Assembly (NCBI GenBank): GCA_023439045.1
Contig: JAEXOY010000005.1
Coordinates: forward strand, 1 to 64,000
Source: Bacillota bacterium
Lineage (GTDB): Bacteria > Bacillota > Clostridia > Acetivibrionales > DSM-1351
Direction: 5' to 3'
DNA length: 64,000 nucleotides
Shown here: in pieces, positions 16,307 to 25,486 of the stretch
Numbering within the stretch: position 1 is the stretch's first letter
How the letters are laid out: each line of letters opens with the position of its first letter
Program-made: the position numbers and the translations under genes
Notes under the pieces: model-generated
The model's database searches: none
Told to the model about the DNA's origin: nothing
The model's input: the letters and a program-made list of their open reading frames with translations, nothing else

Positions 16307-17983
16307 ATGGTTAATATTCTGGAATTAAAAAATTATGTAATGAGGAATAGTCTGGATGAATTATTGCTAAAGGCTTTACAAAATCATTTTAAAAGTGCAG
16401 AAGTAAAAGAAAATAATGATATAGGGTATCTTTCTGACAAATACAACAAGGAGAATATTGAAGAAAATGAGTCATTCAATTACTTTGTAAGAAATATATC
16501 AGATATAAAAAACAACTGGGATAAATATGAGTGGTTTTATAATAGCTTAAATTCACCAGAGAGTAAAGATACACTAATAAATTTATTATATTCAAAAATT
16601 TTTATGGATAAGCAGTACTTGTCATTAGCATGTGCAAAGAGTACTATGTACTTTGACACTGACATATTTGGGGAGTTTAATAAGGAAGTATTTATAGACT
16701 GCGGTGGTTATACAGGGGATACTGCTTTAGAATTTATTTCTATTGATCCAAATTACAACAAAGTATATGTTTTTGAGGCTGAAGATAATAGTTATAAAAA
16801 ATGTTGCGAAAACCTTAAATACTTCATCGAAGAAGGTAAAGTAAAGGTACTAAAAAATGCAGTGTATAGTGAAGAATGTATTATTAGTTTTGATAACAAA
16901 ACAATGAGTGGAGATAGTTCAATAGACGAAAATGGGGAAACATCTGTTAATGCAGTCAAGCTAGATGATATCTGCAAAGATAATGTCTCATTTATCAAAA
17001 TGGATATAGAAGGCAGCGAGAAACAAGCTATCATAGGTGCAAGAAATATTATAGAAAAGCTAACACCAAAAATGTGTGTGTGTATATACCACTTAGAAGA
17101 TGATTTTTGGAAAATACCTGAGCTTATCAAATCAATTAATAGTAGCTACTTTTTTGAGATTCGGCACCATTCTAACGAAGTTTATTCCGAAACAGTACTT
17201 TACTGTATACCTAAGACTAATAAATCTAGTAATACGCCGATTAAGAAGCAAATAGATGATAAGGTTTATATAGCATTAAGGCAGCTAACAAAAGTTCATG
17301 AGTATAATACAAACAAGCTAAAGCAATATATAAAAGAACTACTTACAGCAAAGGTGTGGTTTATTTCACAAATAGAAAACTATAAAAATGAAGTAATTAA
17401 AAAGGATGAATATATTAGTAACTTAATTAAAGGCAAAATGTGGATTGAAGAGCAATTAGAAAGCCATAAAAAGGAAATGGCCGGATTAAAGGAATACATT
17501 GACAATTTAATAAATGAAAAGAGCTGGCTGGAGTCACAGCTAATTAATTACAAAGAAGAGCAAGAAAAAACAAAGAAGTATATTATGGAATTGGCTGAAT
17601 CTAAAACATGGTTAGAGGGGCAACTAACTAATTACAAAGAAGAGCAAGAAAAAACAAAGAAGTATATTATAGAACTGGCTGAATCTAAAACATGGTTAGA
17701 GGGACAATTAGATAATTATAAAGAGGAACACAAAAAAACAAAGAAATATATTGTGGAACTAGTTGAATCAAAAGCATGGTTAGAGGGTCAAGTGGAGAAT
17801 TATAAAACTGATAATGAGTCTCTTCAGCTGGTAAATAAAAACTATATATGTAAACAAGAAGAACTAGAATCTATACTAGATCAAGCACAGACCGAGATTA
17901 GTAAGTTAAATTATAAATTGAAGGTACTAAGAGAAGATAAATTAATTAAACAAGTTATTAAGCTTAAAAAATATAATATTTAA
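16307..17983 (+). CDS. FkbM-type methyltransferase with a long repetitive coiled-coil tail
   Basis: 558 residues. Residues about 120-300 form an S-adenosylmethionine methyltransferase of the FkbM type (VFIDCGGYTGDTALEF, VYVFEAED, then IKMDIEGSEKQAIIGA). Residues about 332-497 are six helical repeats. The last five are exactly 28 residues (four heptads) each, with an invariant tryptophan (pattern KYI-x-EL-x-ESK-x-WLEGQL-x-NYK). A further coiled coil runs to the C-terminus. It sits between two paralogous fused glycosyltransferases and downstream of an ABC exporter. By analogy with WbdD-type chain terminators, where a coiled coil acts as a ruler, it may cap a glycan and set its length. That is inference; the methyltransferase and coiled coil are seen. 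Confidence 0.82.
   Translation: MVNILELKNYVMRNSLDELLLKALQNHFKSAEVKENNDIGYLSDKYNKENIEENESFNYFVRNISDIKNNWDKYEWFYNSLNSPESKDTLINLLYSKIFMDKQYLSLACAKSTMYFDTDIFGEFNKEVFIDCGGYTGDTALEFISIDPNYNKVYVFEAEDNSYKKCCENLKYFIEEGKVKVLKNAVYSEECIISFDNKTMSGDSSIDENGETSVNAVKLDDICKDNVSFIKMDIEGSEKQAIIGARNIIEKLTPKMCVCIYHLEDDFWKIPELIKSINSSYFFEIRHHSNEVYSETVLYCIPKTNKSSNTPIKKQIDDKVYIALRQLTKVHEYNTNKLKQYIKELLTAKVWFISQIENYKNEVIKKDEYISNLIKGKMWIEEQLESHKKEMAGLKEYIDNLINEKSWLESQLINYKEEQEKTKKYIMELAESKTWLEGQLTNYKEEQEKTKKYIIELAESKTWLEGQLDNYKEEHKKTKKYIVELVESKAWLEGQVENYKTDNESLQLVNKNYICKQEELESILDQAQTEISKLNYKLKVLREDKLIKQVIKLKKYNI
17378..17797 (+). repeat. five in-frame 84-bp repeats encoding the coiled coil
   Basis: Units start at 17378, 17462, 17546, 17630 and 17714, each 84 bp or 28 codons. 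The third and fourth copies are nearly identical at DNA level, and the fifth is close to them. The first two are diverged and keep mainly the heptad and tryptophan pattern. This gradient points to recent unit expansion by slippage or recombination. Confidence 0.9.
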
Positions 17984-18000
17984 TTAGGGAGAAAACTAAG

Positions 18001-20349
18001 ATGCAATTTGATTTTTCTAAACAGCCCGGATTAAACCGTATAACAAGAAACTATGAAAAAGGAGAGACACCTTTAATATCTATTATTACACCTTTTTATA
18101 ATGCTGGCAAATACTTCGAACAGACATACAACTGTGTAATGAATCAAACATTTCCTTGGTTTGAATGGATCATAGTGAATGATGGTAGTACTAATAAGGC
18201 TGATTTAGAAATAGTCGAAAGATTAGTACTAGAGGACTCTAGAATTAAACTATTACATAAGGAAAATGGAGGTATTTCAACTGCCAGGAATATGGCAATT
18301 AGAGAAGCTCTTACAGAAATTATAATACCTCTAGATGCTGATGATTTAATTGAACCGACTTATGTTGAGACTATATACTGGGCAATGCATTTCAATCCTG
18401 AATATTGTTGGTGCTATACAAAAAACATTGGGTTTCATAATCAAGAATATCTTTGGGACAAACCATTTAATGCTACTTTAATAAAAGAATATAATTTTCT
18501 GACTTATTGTGCTGGAATACGAAAGAGTAGTATTATTGCAGTAGGAGCATATGATGAGATAACAAGACATTATTATGAAGACTGGAGATTATGGTTAAAA
18601 TTATTGAGTGCAAGCAAAAAACCTATAAAGCTTGGGTACTATGGGTTTTGGTACAGGAGAATGGATACCGGTGTGCTATCTATTATAAATAAAGATCCTG
18701 ATATCCAGAAACAAGCAAAACAACTGATAGAAGAGGTTGCCATAAATGTAGATACTAATGTTATAGCAAAAGAATACCCATTTAAAAGTATTAGAGATAG
18801 GTATAAAAAGCCGATATATAGTAATTTTAACAGAAGAATATTTAGTAACAAGACATCCATAATGATGCTTATCCCATGGATGGAAATGGGAGGAGCTGAT
18901 ATATTCAATCTTGAGGTTGTTAAAGGGCTTGATAAAGAAAAATTTGAAGTAAGTATACTGACAACAGTTCATGGAACAAACGAGTGGAGACAGAAGTTCC
19001 AAGAATATGTTCAGGATATATTTGAATTGCCTAGTTTTTTGGATGTTGAGAATTACCCCGAATTTATTAGCTACTTTATAAAGAGTAGAGATATAAAAGT
19101 TATTTTGTTGTCAAATTCATATTATGGCTATTATCTTGTGCCTTGGTTAAGAAAATACTTCCCAGAAATTGTAATCATAGACTATGTTCATATGGAGGAA
19201 TGGTACTGGAGAAGTGGTGGCTATGCCAGAACCTCTGGAGTAGTAGGGGATATGTTGGAAACCACATATGTATGCAATGAAAGGACGAGAAGGGTATTAA
19301 TTAATGAGTTTGGAAGAAAAGAAGACTCTGTAAAAACATTGTATATTGGTGTTGATAAGGACATATATAATGCTGACTTGGTGGAATTCGGACAGGCAAA
19401 GAAGTCCTTGGGTATAGAAATAGAGCGACCGTGTATACTATACCCATGTAGAATACACCCTCAAAAACGCCCATTTTTAATGCTTGAGATAGCTGATAGA
19501 CTAAGAAAAAAAATAGAGGATATTGCTATTATTGTAGTAGGAGACGGACCACAATTGGAAGAGCTACATAATTCTTGTAATAATAGAGGGCTGCAGAATA
19601 CAATATATTTTGCAGGTCAGCAAAAGGACATGAGACCCTATTACAGAGATAGTGATATAACCCTTATATGTTCTATAAAGGAGGGACTAGCACTTACAGC
19701 ATATGAATCATGCTCAATGAGTACTCCTGTAGTATCAAGTGATGTAGGAGGACAAGCTGAGTTAATAGACAATTCAGTTGGTGCAATTTTACCATTACTT
19801 CAAAATGAGACAGATGATTTAGACAATAGAAACTTTTTGGCGGAAGAAATAGAGCAATATGTTTTGGCCATACAAAATATACTCAGTGTAAAGGAGAATT
19901 ATATAAACTTAAGTAAAAACTGTAGACAAAAAATTGAATATAAATTCTCTACAAAAGTAATGATTGCAAGCTTAGAAAAAGAAATAGACTATCACATTAC
20001 TAATGAGTATAAGCATAATAGCCGAACAGAAATATCAATTACATTAGATAAATTAGGTATGTTTGCCGACGATTATGTTACTATTTTTCAAGAAACTGAA
20101 ATGATAGAGAAAGAACTTATGGAAGTATGGGAAGGAAAACAGTGGCTCGAAAATCAATACAATACTCTATTACGTGCTAAAGAAAATAGTACTGTGTTTG
20201 TTCCTGTAACACAAAGCGATGCAGAAAAAAGGTTGCAGGAAATATATAGTATGAGGACGTGGAGAGTAATTCAAACATATCGCAAATTTATGGATAATAC
20301 AAGCGTTGGAAGGACTATTAGAAGAATTGTAACTTTTATCGGAGGATAA
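18001..20349 (+). CDS. fused GT2-GT4 glycosyltransferase, second copy
   Basis: 782 residues, the same two-domain layout as the protein at 14062. GT2 covers about 22-240 (SIITPFYNAGKYFEQTYN, NDGSTN, DADD) and GT4 about 290-660 (PWMEMGGADIFNLEVVKGL, CRIHPQKRPF, GDGPQ, EGLALTAYE). It differs at the C-terminus, which adds a short coiled segment with EGKQWLENQYN, reminiscent of the FkbM protein's tryptophan repeats, and the RTWRVIQTYRKF motif often found at the end of glycosyltransferases. AGGGAG precedes ATG 18001. Probably works with its paralogue on the same glycan. Confidence 0.88.
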   Translation: MQFDFSKQPGLNRITRNYEKGETPLISIITPFYNAGKYFEQTYNCVMNQTFPWFEWIIVNDGSTNKADLEIVERLVLEDSRIKLLHKENGGISTARNMAIREALTEIIIPLDADDLIEPTYVETIYWAMHFNPEYCWCYTKNIGFHNQEYLWDKPFNATLIKEYNFLTYCAGIRKSSIIAVGAYDEITRHYYEDWRLWLKLLSASKKPIKLGYYGFWYRRMDTGVLSIINKDPDIQKQAKQLIEEVAINVDTNVIAKEYPFKSIRDRYKKPIYSNFNRRIFSNKTSIMMLIPWMEMGGADIFNLEVVKGLDKEKFEVSILTTVHGTNEWRQKFQEYVQDIFELPSFLDVENYPEFISYFIKSRDIKVILLSNSYYGYYLVPWLRKYFPEIVIIDYVHMEEWYWRSGGYARTSGVVGDMLETTYVCNERTRRVLINEFGRKEDSVKTLYIGVDKDIYNADLVEFGQAKKSLGIEIERPCILYPCRIHPQKRPFLMLEIADRLRKKIEDIAIIVVGDGPQLEELHNSCNNRGLQNTIYFAGQQKDMRPYYRDSDITLICSIKEGLALTAYESCSMSTPVVSSDVGGQAELIDNSVGAILPLLQNETDDLDNRNFLAEEIEQYVLAIQNILSVKENYINLSKNCRQKIEYKFSTKVMIASLEKEIDYHITNEYKHNSRTEISITLDKLGMFADDYVTIFQETEMIEKELMEVWEGKQWLENQYNTLLRAKENSTVFVPVTQSDAEKRLQEIYSMRTWRVIQTYRKFMDNTSVGRTIRRIVTFIGG

Positions 20350-20352
20350 TTT

Positions 20353-21858
20353 ATGTTAGATTTAAAAAAGAGAATTATTAGTATTGAAGAAGTACTAATA
20401 TTAGTACTAAGTGTAGTTATAGGGGTAGGGTTCTATGGAAATTATATTCAGACTCATTATTCAGTAGATGCATATAATAATGCAATGATAAAATATGAGG
20501 ACTTTCCAAATCTCTTTTTTCAGGAAGGTAGATATACTAGTTATTTAGTTTCTAAAATTTTATATATGATAGGCGGAATAATTCCTGTTAAAGATCAAGA
20601 ATTAGTTATATCTTTATGTATTTTAATATTCTCATTTACAACACTATTAACTTATATATTTATTAAGCGCCAGATAGATATTAAACCATTAATAGGCAAG
20701 GTTATTCTATTTTTAAGCATATGTTCACTATATTTTAATCCTTTTTTTTCAGATTGGTATCAATTTATTGATGTAGTAATATGTTTCTCTACCGGATTAT
20801 TTCTAGCTATTATAGCTGGCGGTATAGTTGGAACAAAAGAAAAATTAGATGCTAAAACAATTGGTTTATCTATATTTATTTTAACACTTAGCTTAGGTGC
20901 ATACCAAGTTTTAGGTGCATATTACTTTATAATTAGCTTGATACTAGTATATATTAACTTTACTAAAAGGCAAGATAAAAGGCTTATGCCATACATAGTT
21001 AAGATATTTATTATTGGAAGTATTTATGGTATTGCAGCTATTATAAATGTAGTTGTTACTAAATTAATAAGCATGAGTAGTAGAGCAGAGATACAAATTA
21101 ACGTATTAAAGAATATTAAACAAATCATCGTTGAGCAACCAAGCATATGGGTTACTAATTTAGGGACCATGCCCAAATATGTATTTATGTTTACTGTAAT
21201 GGTATTTATTGTTATGCTGTTAACCATAATTATTAAGAAAGATATAAAACTTTTGATACCTACAGTTATAATAATGACTATTATTTATGTTTCCATATTT
21301 ATACCACATTTCATGTTAAAGGAATGCTGGATAAGTCACCGGACTATTACAGCTCTGATGGGGTTACCTGGAATTATTAGTATATTTATTTTGGTAACAC
21401 TTAATCCCAATTGCGATACTAATAAAAAAATCTTAGTAGGGATTACTGCTTTATTAATCGGGATAACTTTGATTTTTTGTATTCAGACCCAAAAGGTTTC
21501 CATTGGGCTATTTAAGACCAATGAAATCGATAAAACGGAAATAACTTTTATGATTAGAGAAATTCATACATATGAGGAACATACAGGAAAGGTTGTGAGT
21601 AATATTTCTTTTACAAGTGATAAATATATTACTTACGGATATAAAGGACTAGTAACATCAAAAGATCTAAATATTAGAGCAATGGCCAAGTCATGGGCAA
21701 GGGCTAGTTCTATTAAATTTATTACTGGAAGAGAGTTTAATACAGTTAAAATGCCGGATAATATATATAATAAATATTTTAAGGATAAAGATTGGAATAA
21801 ATTTGATAAAGACCAGATCGTTATTATAGAAGATACAGCGTATATAGCCATTTATTAA
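20353..21858 (+). CDS. GtrII-like membrane glycosyltransferase (GT-C type)
   Basis: 501 residues with about ten or eleven membrane segments and a short soluble C-terminal domain. The first external loop holds an aspartate (HYSVDAYNNA) and the membrane part has LSLGAYQ, both seen in GtrII-type enzymes that move a sugar from undecaprenyl phosphate to a surface glycan outside the membrane. Its close neighbours encode the flippase GtrA (22013) and the lipid-loading GtrB (25479), completing a three-part Gtr system. GGAGG lies 7 nt before ATG 20353. Specificity is unknown; the pathway genes nearby suggest a 3-amino-3,6-dideoxyhexose. Confidence 0.72.
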   Translation: MLDLKKRIISIEEVLILVLSVVIGVGFYGNYIQTHYSVDAYNNAMIKYEDFPNLFFQEGRYTSYLVSKILYMIGGIIPVKDQELVISLCILIFSFTTLLTYIFIKRQIDIKPLIGKVILFLSICSLYFNPFFSDWYQFIDVVICFSTGLFLAIIAGGIVGTKEKLDAKTIGLSIFILTLSLGAYQVLGAYYFIISLILVYINFTKRQDKRLMPYIVKIFIIGSIYGIAAIINVVVTKLISMSSRAEIQINVLKNIKQIIVEQPSIWVTNLGTMPKYVFMFTVMVFIVMLLTIIIKKDIKLLIPTVIIMTIIYVSIFIPHFMLKECWISHRTITALMGLPGIISIFILVTLNPNCDTNKKILVGITALLIGITLIFCIQTQKVSIGLFKTNEIDKTEITFMIREIHTYEEHTGKVVSNISFTSDKYITYGYKGLVTSKDLNIRAMAKSWARASSIKFITGREFNTVKMPDNIYNKYFKDKDWNKFDKDQIVIIEDTAYIAIY

Positions 21859-21981
21859 GATTGTATTTTATTAAAGGGATTAATTAGGTATCTTAATATA
21901 AGTAAAAAAAGTAAGCTAAAAATGTCATAGGTTAGCCTGACATATCTATAGCAATATATTAATTAAACCAGAAAGGATTGT

Positions 21982-22020
21982 ATGGATGTTCTTAACATTT
22001 ATCTAGTTAAATATGAGTAA
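21982..22020 (+). CDS. 12-codon leader ORF overlapping the gtrA start
   Basis: ATG 21982 has the only good ribosome binding site here (GAAAGG, 21971-21976) and reads MDVLNIYLVKYE, then TAA at 22018-22020. The GtrA start ATG at 22013 lies inside its last codons in another frame and has no ribosome binding site of its own. Translation of gtrA is therefore probably coupled to this minicistron. The peptide itself may have no function. Confidence 0.45.
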   Translation: MDVLNIYLVKYE

Positions 22021-22399
22021 AATTTTAGAATTTATTAAGTTTGGGATGGTAGGAATAATTAATACATTAACATCATTCTCAATCTATTATATACTTATTG
22101 CATGTAATGTTAATTATTTAATCTCAAATATATTTGCATATTTTATTAGCTCAATTATAGGCTATATATTAAATAAAACTTGGGTATTTAAGCATAAAGA
22201 TAGTAAACCAATTAATTCAGTAATAAAATATTATACTACATACGCAAGTAGCTTTTTGTTGAGCACTTTTTTAATGTATATATTGGTAGATATTTTTAAC
22301 ATTTCAGTTTTACTTGCACCAGTACTTACGTTAGGGTTTACAGTACCATATAACTATATTATGAGTAAAAAATGGACATTTAGCAGTTCTAAAAAATAA
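22013..22399 (+). CDS. gtrA: GtrA-like flippase
   Basis: 128 residues, four membrane segments and the family signature near the start (FIKFGMVGIINTLTSFSIYYIL) and end (YIMSKKWTF). GtrA proteins are thought to flip undecaprenyl-phosphate-linked monosaccharides from the inner to the outer face of the membrane. Length is typical. The start is set by homology; the frame lacks a ribosome binding site and may be coupled to the leader ORF at 21982. Partners are the membrane transferase at 20353 and the GtrB-like enzyme at 25479. Confidence 0.85.
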   Translation: MSKILEFIKFGMVGIINTLTSFSIYYILIACNVNYLISNIFAYFISSIIGYILNKTWVFKHKDSKPINSVIKYYTTYASSFLLSTFLMYILVDIFNISVLLAPVLTLGFTVPYNYIMSKKWTFSSSKK

Positions 22400-22432
22400 A
22401 ATTATTTTTTAACTGTTGTTGGAGGATTATGT

Positions 22433-23542
22433 ATGGAAATTATGGCAAATAGATTGGATAGAGGTTTCTATAAATACCAAAGAGAATTTGAACAAAAAGC
22501 GGTTGAAGTATTACGCTCTGGATGGTATGTTTTAGGCAAAGAATTGCTGGAATTCGAAAAAGAATTTGCGGATTTTATTGGAGCAAAATATTGTGTAGGG
22601 TTGGCAAATGGTTTAGATGCTCTTTGGATTGCATTCAAACTATTGGGTATTGGTAAGGGTGACGAAGTCATAGTACAAGGGAACACTTACATAGCAAGTG
22701 TGATGGGAATTACTATAAATGGTGCAACTCCTGTGTTTGTTGAGCCAGACCAGTACTTTAATTTAGATCCTCTTAAAATAGAAGAAAAAGTTACAGCTAA
22801 AACAAAGGCAATCTTAGTAGTACACTTATATGGACAGTGCTCTCAAATGAACAAAATAATGTCTATTGCAAGAAAATACAACTTACGAGTAGTAGAGGAC
22901 TGCGCACAGGCACATGGAGCAAAGGAGTATGAAGTTAAGGCTGGAAATTTTGGTGATATAGGTTGTTTTAGCTTTTATCCGTCTAAAAATCTGGGCGCAT
23001 TTGGAGATGGAGGTGCTATAACAACAAATAATGAGGAGCTAGCGCAGAAATTTAGGGTTTTTAGAAACTATGGAAGTGAAAAAAGATACTACAATATGGT
23101 AGTTGGAGCTAATTCAAGATTGGATGAACTTCAGGCAGGATTACTAAGAGTAAGGCTTAAATATTTAGACGATTTAAATAGAGAGAGAACAAGTATTGCA
23201 AATAGATATCTTAATAGTATAAAAAATTCATATATTATATTACCAAGAGTTTGTAAAGATGTAACAAGTGTATGGCATCAGTTTGTAATTAGAACCCGAA
23301 ATAGAGGAGATTTGATTTCCTTTTTAAACAATAGAGGAATAAACACCCTAGTACACTACCCTGTACCTCCTCATTTATCCCAAGCATATAAATACTTAAA
23401 TATAGGTTATGGGCAGTTACCGATTACTGAAAAATACTCAAATGAGGTTTTATCATTACCACTCTATAATGAAATGACTAATGAGGAAATAGAATTTGTT
23501 ATTAATACACTTAATGAGTGGGGAGGGATAGAAAATGTTTAA
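22433..23542 (+). CDS. fdtB: dTDP-3-oxo-6-deoxyhexose 3-aminotransferase (FdtB/QdtB type)
   Basis: 369-residue PLP enzyme of the DegT/DnrJ/EryC1 family, with catalytic lysine K185 in FYPSKNLGAFGDGG and the ANGLDALWIAF, EDCAQAHGA and HYPVPPH segments typical of 3-aminotransferases such as FdtB and QdtB. It transfers an amino group from glutamate to the 3-keto sugar made by the isomerase at 25079. GGAGGA lies 6 nt before ATG 22433. The stop overlaps the next gene by 8 bp. Whether the product is the galacto (Fuc3N) or gluco (Qui3N) isomer depends on the isomerase and cannot be told by eye. Confidence 0.87.
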   Translation: MEIMANRLDRGFYKYQREFEQKAVEVLRSGWYVLGKELLEFEKEFADFIGAKYCVGLANGLDALWIAFKLLGIGKGDEVIVQGNTYIASVMGITINGATPVFVEPDQYFNLDPLKIEEKVTAKTKAILVVHLYGQCSQMNKIMSIARKYNLRVVEDCAQAHGAKEYEVKAGNFGDIGCFSFYPSKNLGAFGDGGAITTNNEELAQKFRVFRNYGSEKRYYNMVVGANSRLDELQAGLLRVRLKYLDDLNRERTSIANRYLNSIKNSYIILPRVCKDVTSVWHQFVIRTRNRGDLISFLNNRGINTLVHYPVPPHLSQAYKYLNIGYGQLPITEKYSNEVLSLPLYNEMTNEEIEFVINTLNEWGGIENV

Positions 23543-24551
23543 TGCAGTTTTTTATGAAGAAAAATATCAGAAACAGTGGGACGAGTTTACATTGGGTGAT
23601 GAATGTGTAAATGGTACTTTTCTTCAAAGTAGGAATTTTTTAAATTATCATCCAAAGGATAGATTTATAGATGCGTCTATAATTATTTTTGATTCCAAGA
23701 ATACTATAGCTGCAGTATGTCCAGCTTGCAAATATTTTGAAAACAATAAAAAAATATTATTTTCGCATAAGGGGAGTACTTATGGGGGGTTATTAATTCG
23801 AAAAAAATACTATAAGACAGAGAAATTAATCGAGATTATGGACTGTTTTGAAAATTTTATATTATGTAATAAATTTAATAAATGTATTTTAAAAATTACT
23901 CCAGATATATTTTCTAAACAAAGTAGTGATTTATTACAATATGTTTTAGCATATAAAAAATACAATAGTTATACAGAATTAAATACTTATATAGATTTAG
24001 AAACTCAAAGTGATGATATTACTTCAGGTTTTGATAGGAATAAAAAGAGGAATATAAAAAAATGTATACAAGAAGGTTTGGTATTTAAGGAAATAAATAG
24101 TGAGAATGGAATAATTGAGTTTCATAACATACTTACGCATACCTTAGAAAAGTTTAATACCTCACCTATTCATACGGTATCGGATTTAATTAGTTTTTTT
24201 AAACAAATAATACCAAACAATGTAAAATTCTACGGAGTATATAATGGGGATAAAGCTATTGCAGCTGGTATGATTTTTTGTTTTGATGGTACTAAAGTAT
24301 TACATGCTCAAAATTTATCTGCTACCCATAATGATAATCAAGAATTTAGTGCAAGTACATTTTTGTATTATAATGTTATAAAGGAAGCAAAAGCGTTAGG
24401 GTATAAAAAAGTTTCATGGGGAATATCAACTGAGAATAACGGGCAACAGATAAATCTAGGGCTTATAAAGAATAAGGAGGATTATAATAGTAAATATACA
24501 CTAAATAGAACATTTTATAAGGAGTATTATGTAAATGGCAAAGAACAATAA
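23535..24551 (+). CDS. FemAB/GNAT-type acyltransferase
   Basis: 338 residues with the double GNAT fold of FemAB-like proteins. The second half has FDRNKKRNIKKCIQEGL, FYGVYNGDKAIAAGMIFCFDG and ALGYKKVSWGIST, as in the Acetyltransf_6 group. Relatives transfer amino acids from tRNA or acyl groups from CoA to amino sugars and peptides. It lies between the aminotransferase and acetyltransferase of the dTDP-3-amino sugar pathway, overlapping both, so an added acyl or aminoacyl group on that sugar or its polyprenyl carrier is plausible. The substrate is unknown. Confidence 0.68.
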   Translation: MFNAVFYEEKYQKQWDEFTLGDECVNGTFLQSRNFLNYHPKDRFIDASIIIFDSKNTIAAVCPACKYFENNKKILFSHKGSTYGGLLIRKKYYKTEKLIEIMDCFENFILCNKFNKCILKITPDIFSKQSSDLLQYVLAYKKYNSYTELNTYIDLETQSDDITSGFDRNKKRNIKKCIQEGLVFKEINSENGIIEFHNILTHTLEKFNTSPIHTVSDLISFFKQIIPNNVKFYGVYNGDKAIAAGMIFCFDGTKVLHAQNLSATHNDNQEFSASTFLYYNVIKEAKALGYKKVSWGISTENNGQQINLGLIKNKEDYNSKYTLNRTFYKEYYVNGKEQ

Positions 24552-25086
24552 ATTATCAATTATTGATGAGTTAATATACGATATACTTAAAAGTAACGTA
24601 GATAATATGCCAATAAGGTTTACAAAACTGATAGCAAATTATTATACTGATGCAAGAATAAGAAAACTATATTGGGAAAAGTTAGGCATAAAGATGGGTG
24701 AAAATACATATGCAAATCTTGGATTGAAGTTGGCAACAGCTAATAATGAATTAAGTGTTTATATTGGTAATAATGTATCTATAGCAGCTAATGTTACATT
24801 TATTACTGATTCTTCGGCCAATAATGGTATAGAAATAAATAAATTAGAACATGTAAAGGAAAAACTTACTAAGTCTGCAAATATTATAGTTGAAGATGAA
24901 GTATGGATTGGAGCAGGAGTGATAATATTACCTGGAGTTAATATAGGGAAATGCTCAGTGATAGGTGCAGGAAGCGTAGTAACAAAAAATGTTGATTCAT
25001 ACTCTGTTTACGCAGGATCACCTGCAAAGAAGATTAGAGATTTAGTTACAGGAAAAAAAGTATTGGAAGAGGACTATAATGGATAA
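24535..25086 (+). CDS. fdtC: hexapeptide-repeat acetyltransferase (FdtC/QdtC-like)
   Basis: 183 residues forming a left-handed beta-helix with the hexapeptide run VWIGAGVIILPGVNIG, then CSVIGAGSVVTK and the closing AGSPAKKI. Such enzymes acetylate amino sugars from acetyl-CoA. With FdtA and FdtB homologues on either side it most likely makes the 3-acetamido sugar (dTDP-Fuc3NAc or dTDP-Qui3NAc). It overlaps the FemAB-like gene by 17 bp; AAGGAG lies 10 nt before the ATG. The N-terminal 60 residues carry an extra helical part. Confidence 0.75.
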   Translation: MAKNNKLSIIDELIYDILKSNVDNMPIRFTKLIANYYTDARIRKLYWEKLGIKMGENTYANLGLKLATANNELSVYIGNNVSIAANVTFITDSSANNGIEINKLEHVKEKLTKSANIIVEDEVWIGAGVIILPGVNIGKCSVIGAGSVVTKNVDSYSVYAGSPAKKIRDLVTGKKVLEEDYNG

Positions 25087-25486
25087 TGCTAAAGTTATAA
25101 AACTCAAGGGAAATATAGATGAACGAGGTAGCCTCGTGGTAGTGCAAGGATTAGAAGATATTCCTTTTGAAATAAAAAGAATATTTTACATATATGGTAC
25201 GAACAAAGATAATGTAAGAGGAAAACATGCAAATAGAAATAGTGAGTTCGTGCTAATCAACTTAAGTGGTTCTACAGATATTTGGGTACATGATGGTAAA
25301 AAAGAAGGGTTATATACATTAAATAAACCTGATATTGGGTTATATTTACCCAAAATGACTTGGAAAAATATGTTTAATTTTTCTGAGGATTCTATTCTAT
25401 TAGTATTGGCTAGTGAAATATATAACCCTGAAGAATATATTAAAGATTTTAATGAATTTATAAAGGAAGTAAACAAAAATGGCTAG
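25079..25486 (+). CDS. fdtA: dTDP-4-oxo-6-deoxyglucose 3,4-oxoisomerase (FdtA/QdtA type)
   Basis: 135-residue single cupin. Family landmarks are DERGSLVVVQ near the start, RIFYIYG, RGKHANRNS with the catalytic histidine, and GLYLPKMTW. It moves the keto group of dTDP-4-keto-6-deoxyglucose from C4 to C3, giving the substrate for the aminotransferase at 22433. FdtA and QdtA were described from Gram-positive S-layer glycan pathways, which matches this locus. It overlaps neighbours on both sides by 8 bp. Confidence 0.88.
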   Translation: MDNAKVIKLKGNIDERGSLVVVQGLEDIPFEIKRIFYIYGTNKDNVRGKHANRNSEFVLINLSGSTDIWVHDGKKEGLYTLNKPDIGLYLPKMTWKNMFNFSEDSILLVLASEIYNPEEYIKDFNEFIKEVNKNG

